From assembly GCA_902489145.1 (NCBI GenBank), contig CABTYV010000006.1, positions 1 through 42,164 of the forward strand: 42,164 nucleotides of DNA, read 5' to 3'. Below are positions 42,117-42,164 of this stretch, in pieces (within the stretch, counting starts at the first letter, position 1; each line of letters begins with the position of its first letter). Made by a program: the position numbers and the translations under genes. Under the pieces are notes generated by a model. The model did no database searches. It was not told the origin of the DNA and worked only from the letters and a program-made list of their open reading frames with translations. Source of the DNA: an uncultured Tissierellia bacterium (GTDB lineage: Bacteria > Bacillota > Clostridia > Tissierellales > Peptoniphilaceae).

Positions 42117-42122
42117 TGGAAA

Positions 42123-42164
42123 AGCGGCAGACGGGATTCGAACCCGCGACCCTCGCCTTGGCAA
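42123..42164 (-). tRNA. tRNA-Gly (anticodon GCC), 5' part beyond the window
   Basis: The 3' part of a tRNA is visible on the minus strand: anticodon loop TTGCCAA (GCC), 3' anticodon stem GGCGA, variable loop, T-arm GCGGGTTCGAATCCCGT and acceptor CTGCCGC with T as discriminator. No CCA is encoded. The acceptor 5' half and D-arm lie to the right of the window. The match to bacterial tRNA-Gly(GCC) is clear. Confidence 0.9.

Overview
The window is a 42 kb stretch of bacterial housekeeping chromosome. I see no mobile element, phage, CRISPR array or defence island. Every complete gene is on the minus strand. Base composition is near 50% GC by eye, Shine-Dalgarno sites are strong AAGGAGG types, and intergenic gaps are tiny. 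The gene content and order point to a Bacillota organism of the class Clostridia: IspH fused to ribosomal S1, ruvCAB-queA-tgt-yajC-recJ-rel, efp-nusB-xseAB-ispA-argR-recN, and yggS-sepF. I cannot name the family. The sporulation genes usually interleaved in these neighbourhoods are missing at each expected place, which suggests an asporogenous lineage with a trimmed backbone.

Layout from right to left, the direction of transcription: (1) 41919-42164 holds tRNA-Arg(ACG), tRNA-Gly(TCC) and a tRNA-Gly(GCC) cut by the window edge. (2) 39857-41736 is a two-gene unit, aspartate racemase plus an ATP-grasp ligase, probably making and attaching D-aspartate to peptidoglycan precursors; it has its own promoter and terminator. 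(3) 34629-39784 carries an unrecognised gene, ruvC, ruvA, ruvB, queA and tgt (Holliday junction processing, queuosine tRNA modification). (4) yajC has its own promoter and terminator, then recJ. (5) 22821-32228 is a nine-gene unit, rel, MBL hydrolase, aspS, rseC-like, der, plsY, an HlyD-like protein, yggS and sepF, running from an extended -10 promoter to a terminator. (6) lspA, ung, an RluA-type pseudouridine synthase and comM. (7) 5532-18962 is a 16-gene run from a sigma-A-like promoter before efp to a 14-bp terminator after the ispH-rpsA fusion: efp, nusB, xseA, xseB, ispA, argR, recN, Nudix, site-2 protease, scpA, scpB, rluB, BaiN-like flavoprotein, cmk, plsC, ispH-rpsA. (8) miaB, mutS and mutL.

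The strongest anomaly is the left end. mutL breaks off at the start of its C-terminal domain and is joined to an inverted piece of miaA, the gene that normally follows mutL on the same strand. This looks like an inverted chimera (amplification or assembly artefact) or, less likely, a real inversion that destroys both genes. Nothing else in the window looks like a new system. The next most interesting items are the D-aspartate gene pair, a possible internal translation start for free S1 inside the ispH-rpsA fusion, the unknown gene heading the ruv operon, and the pattern of genes missing from an otherwise conserved clostridial backbone.
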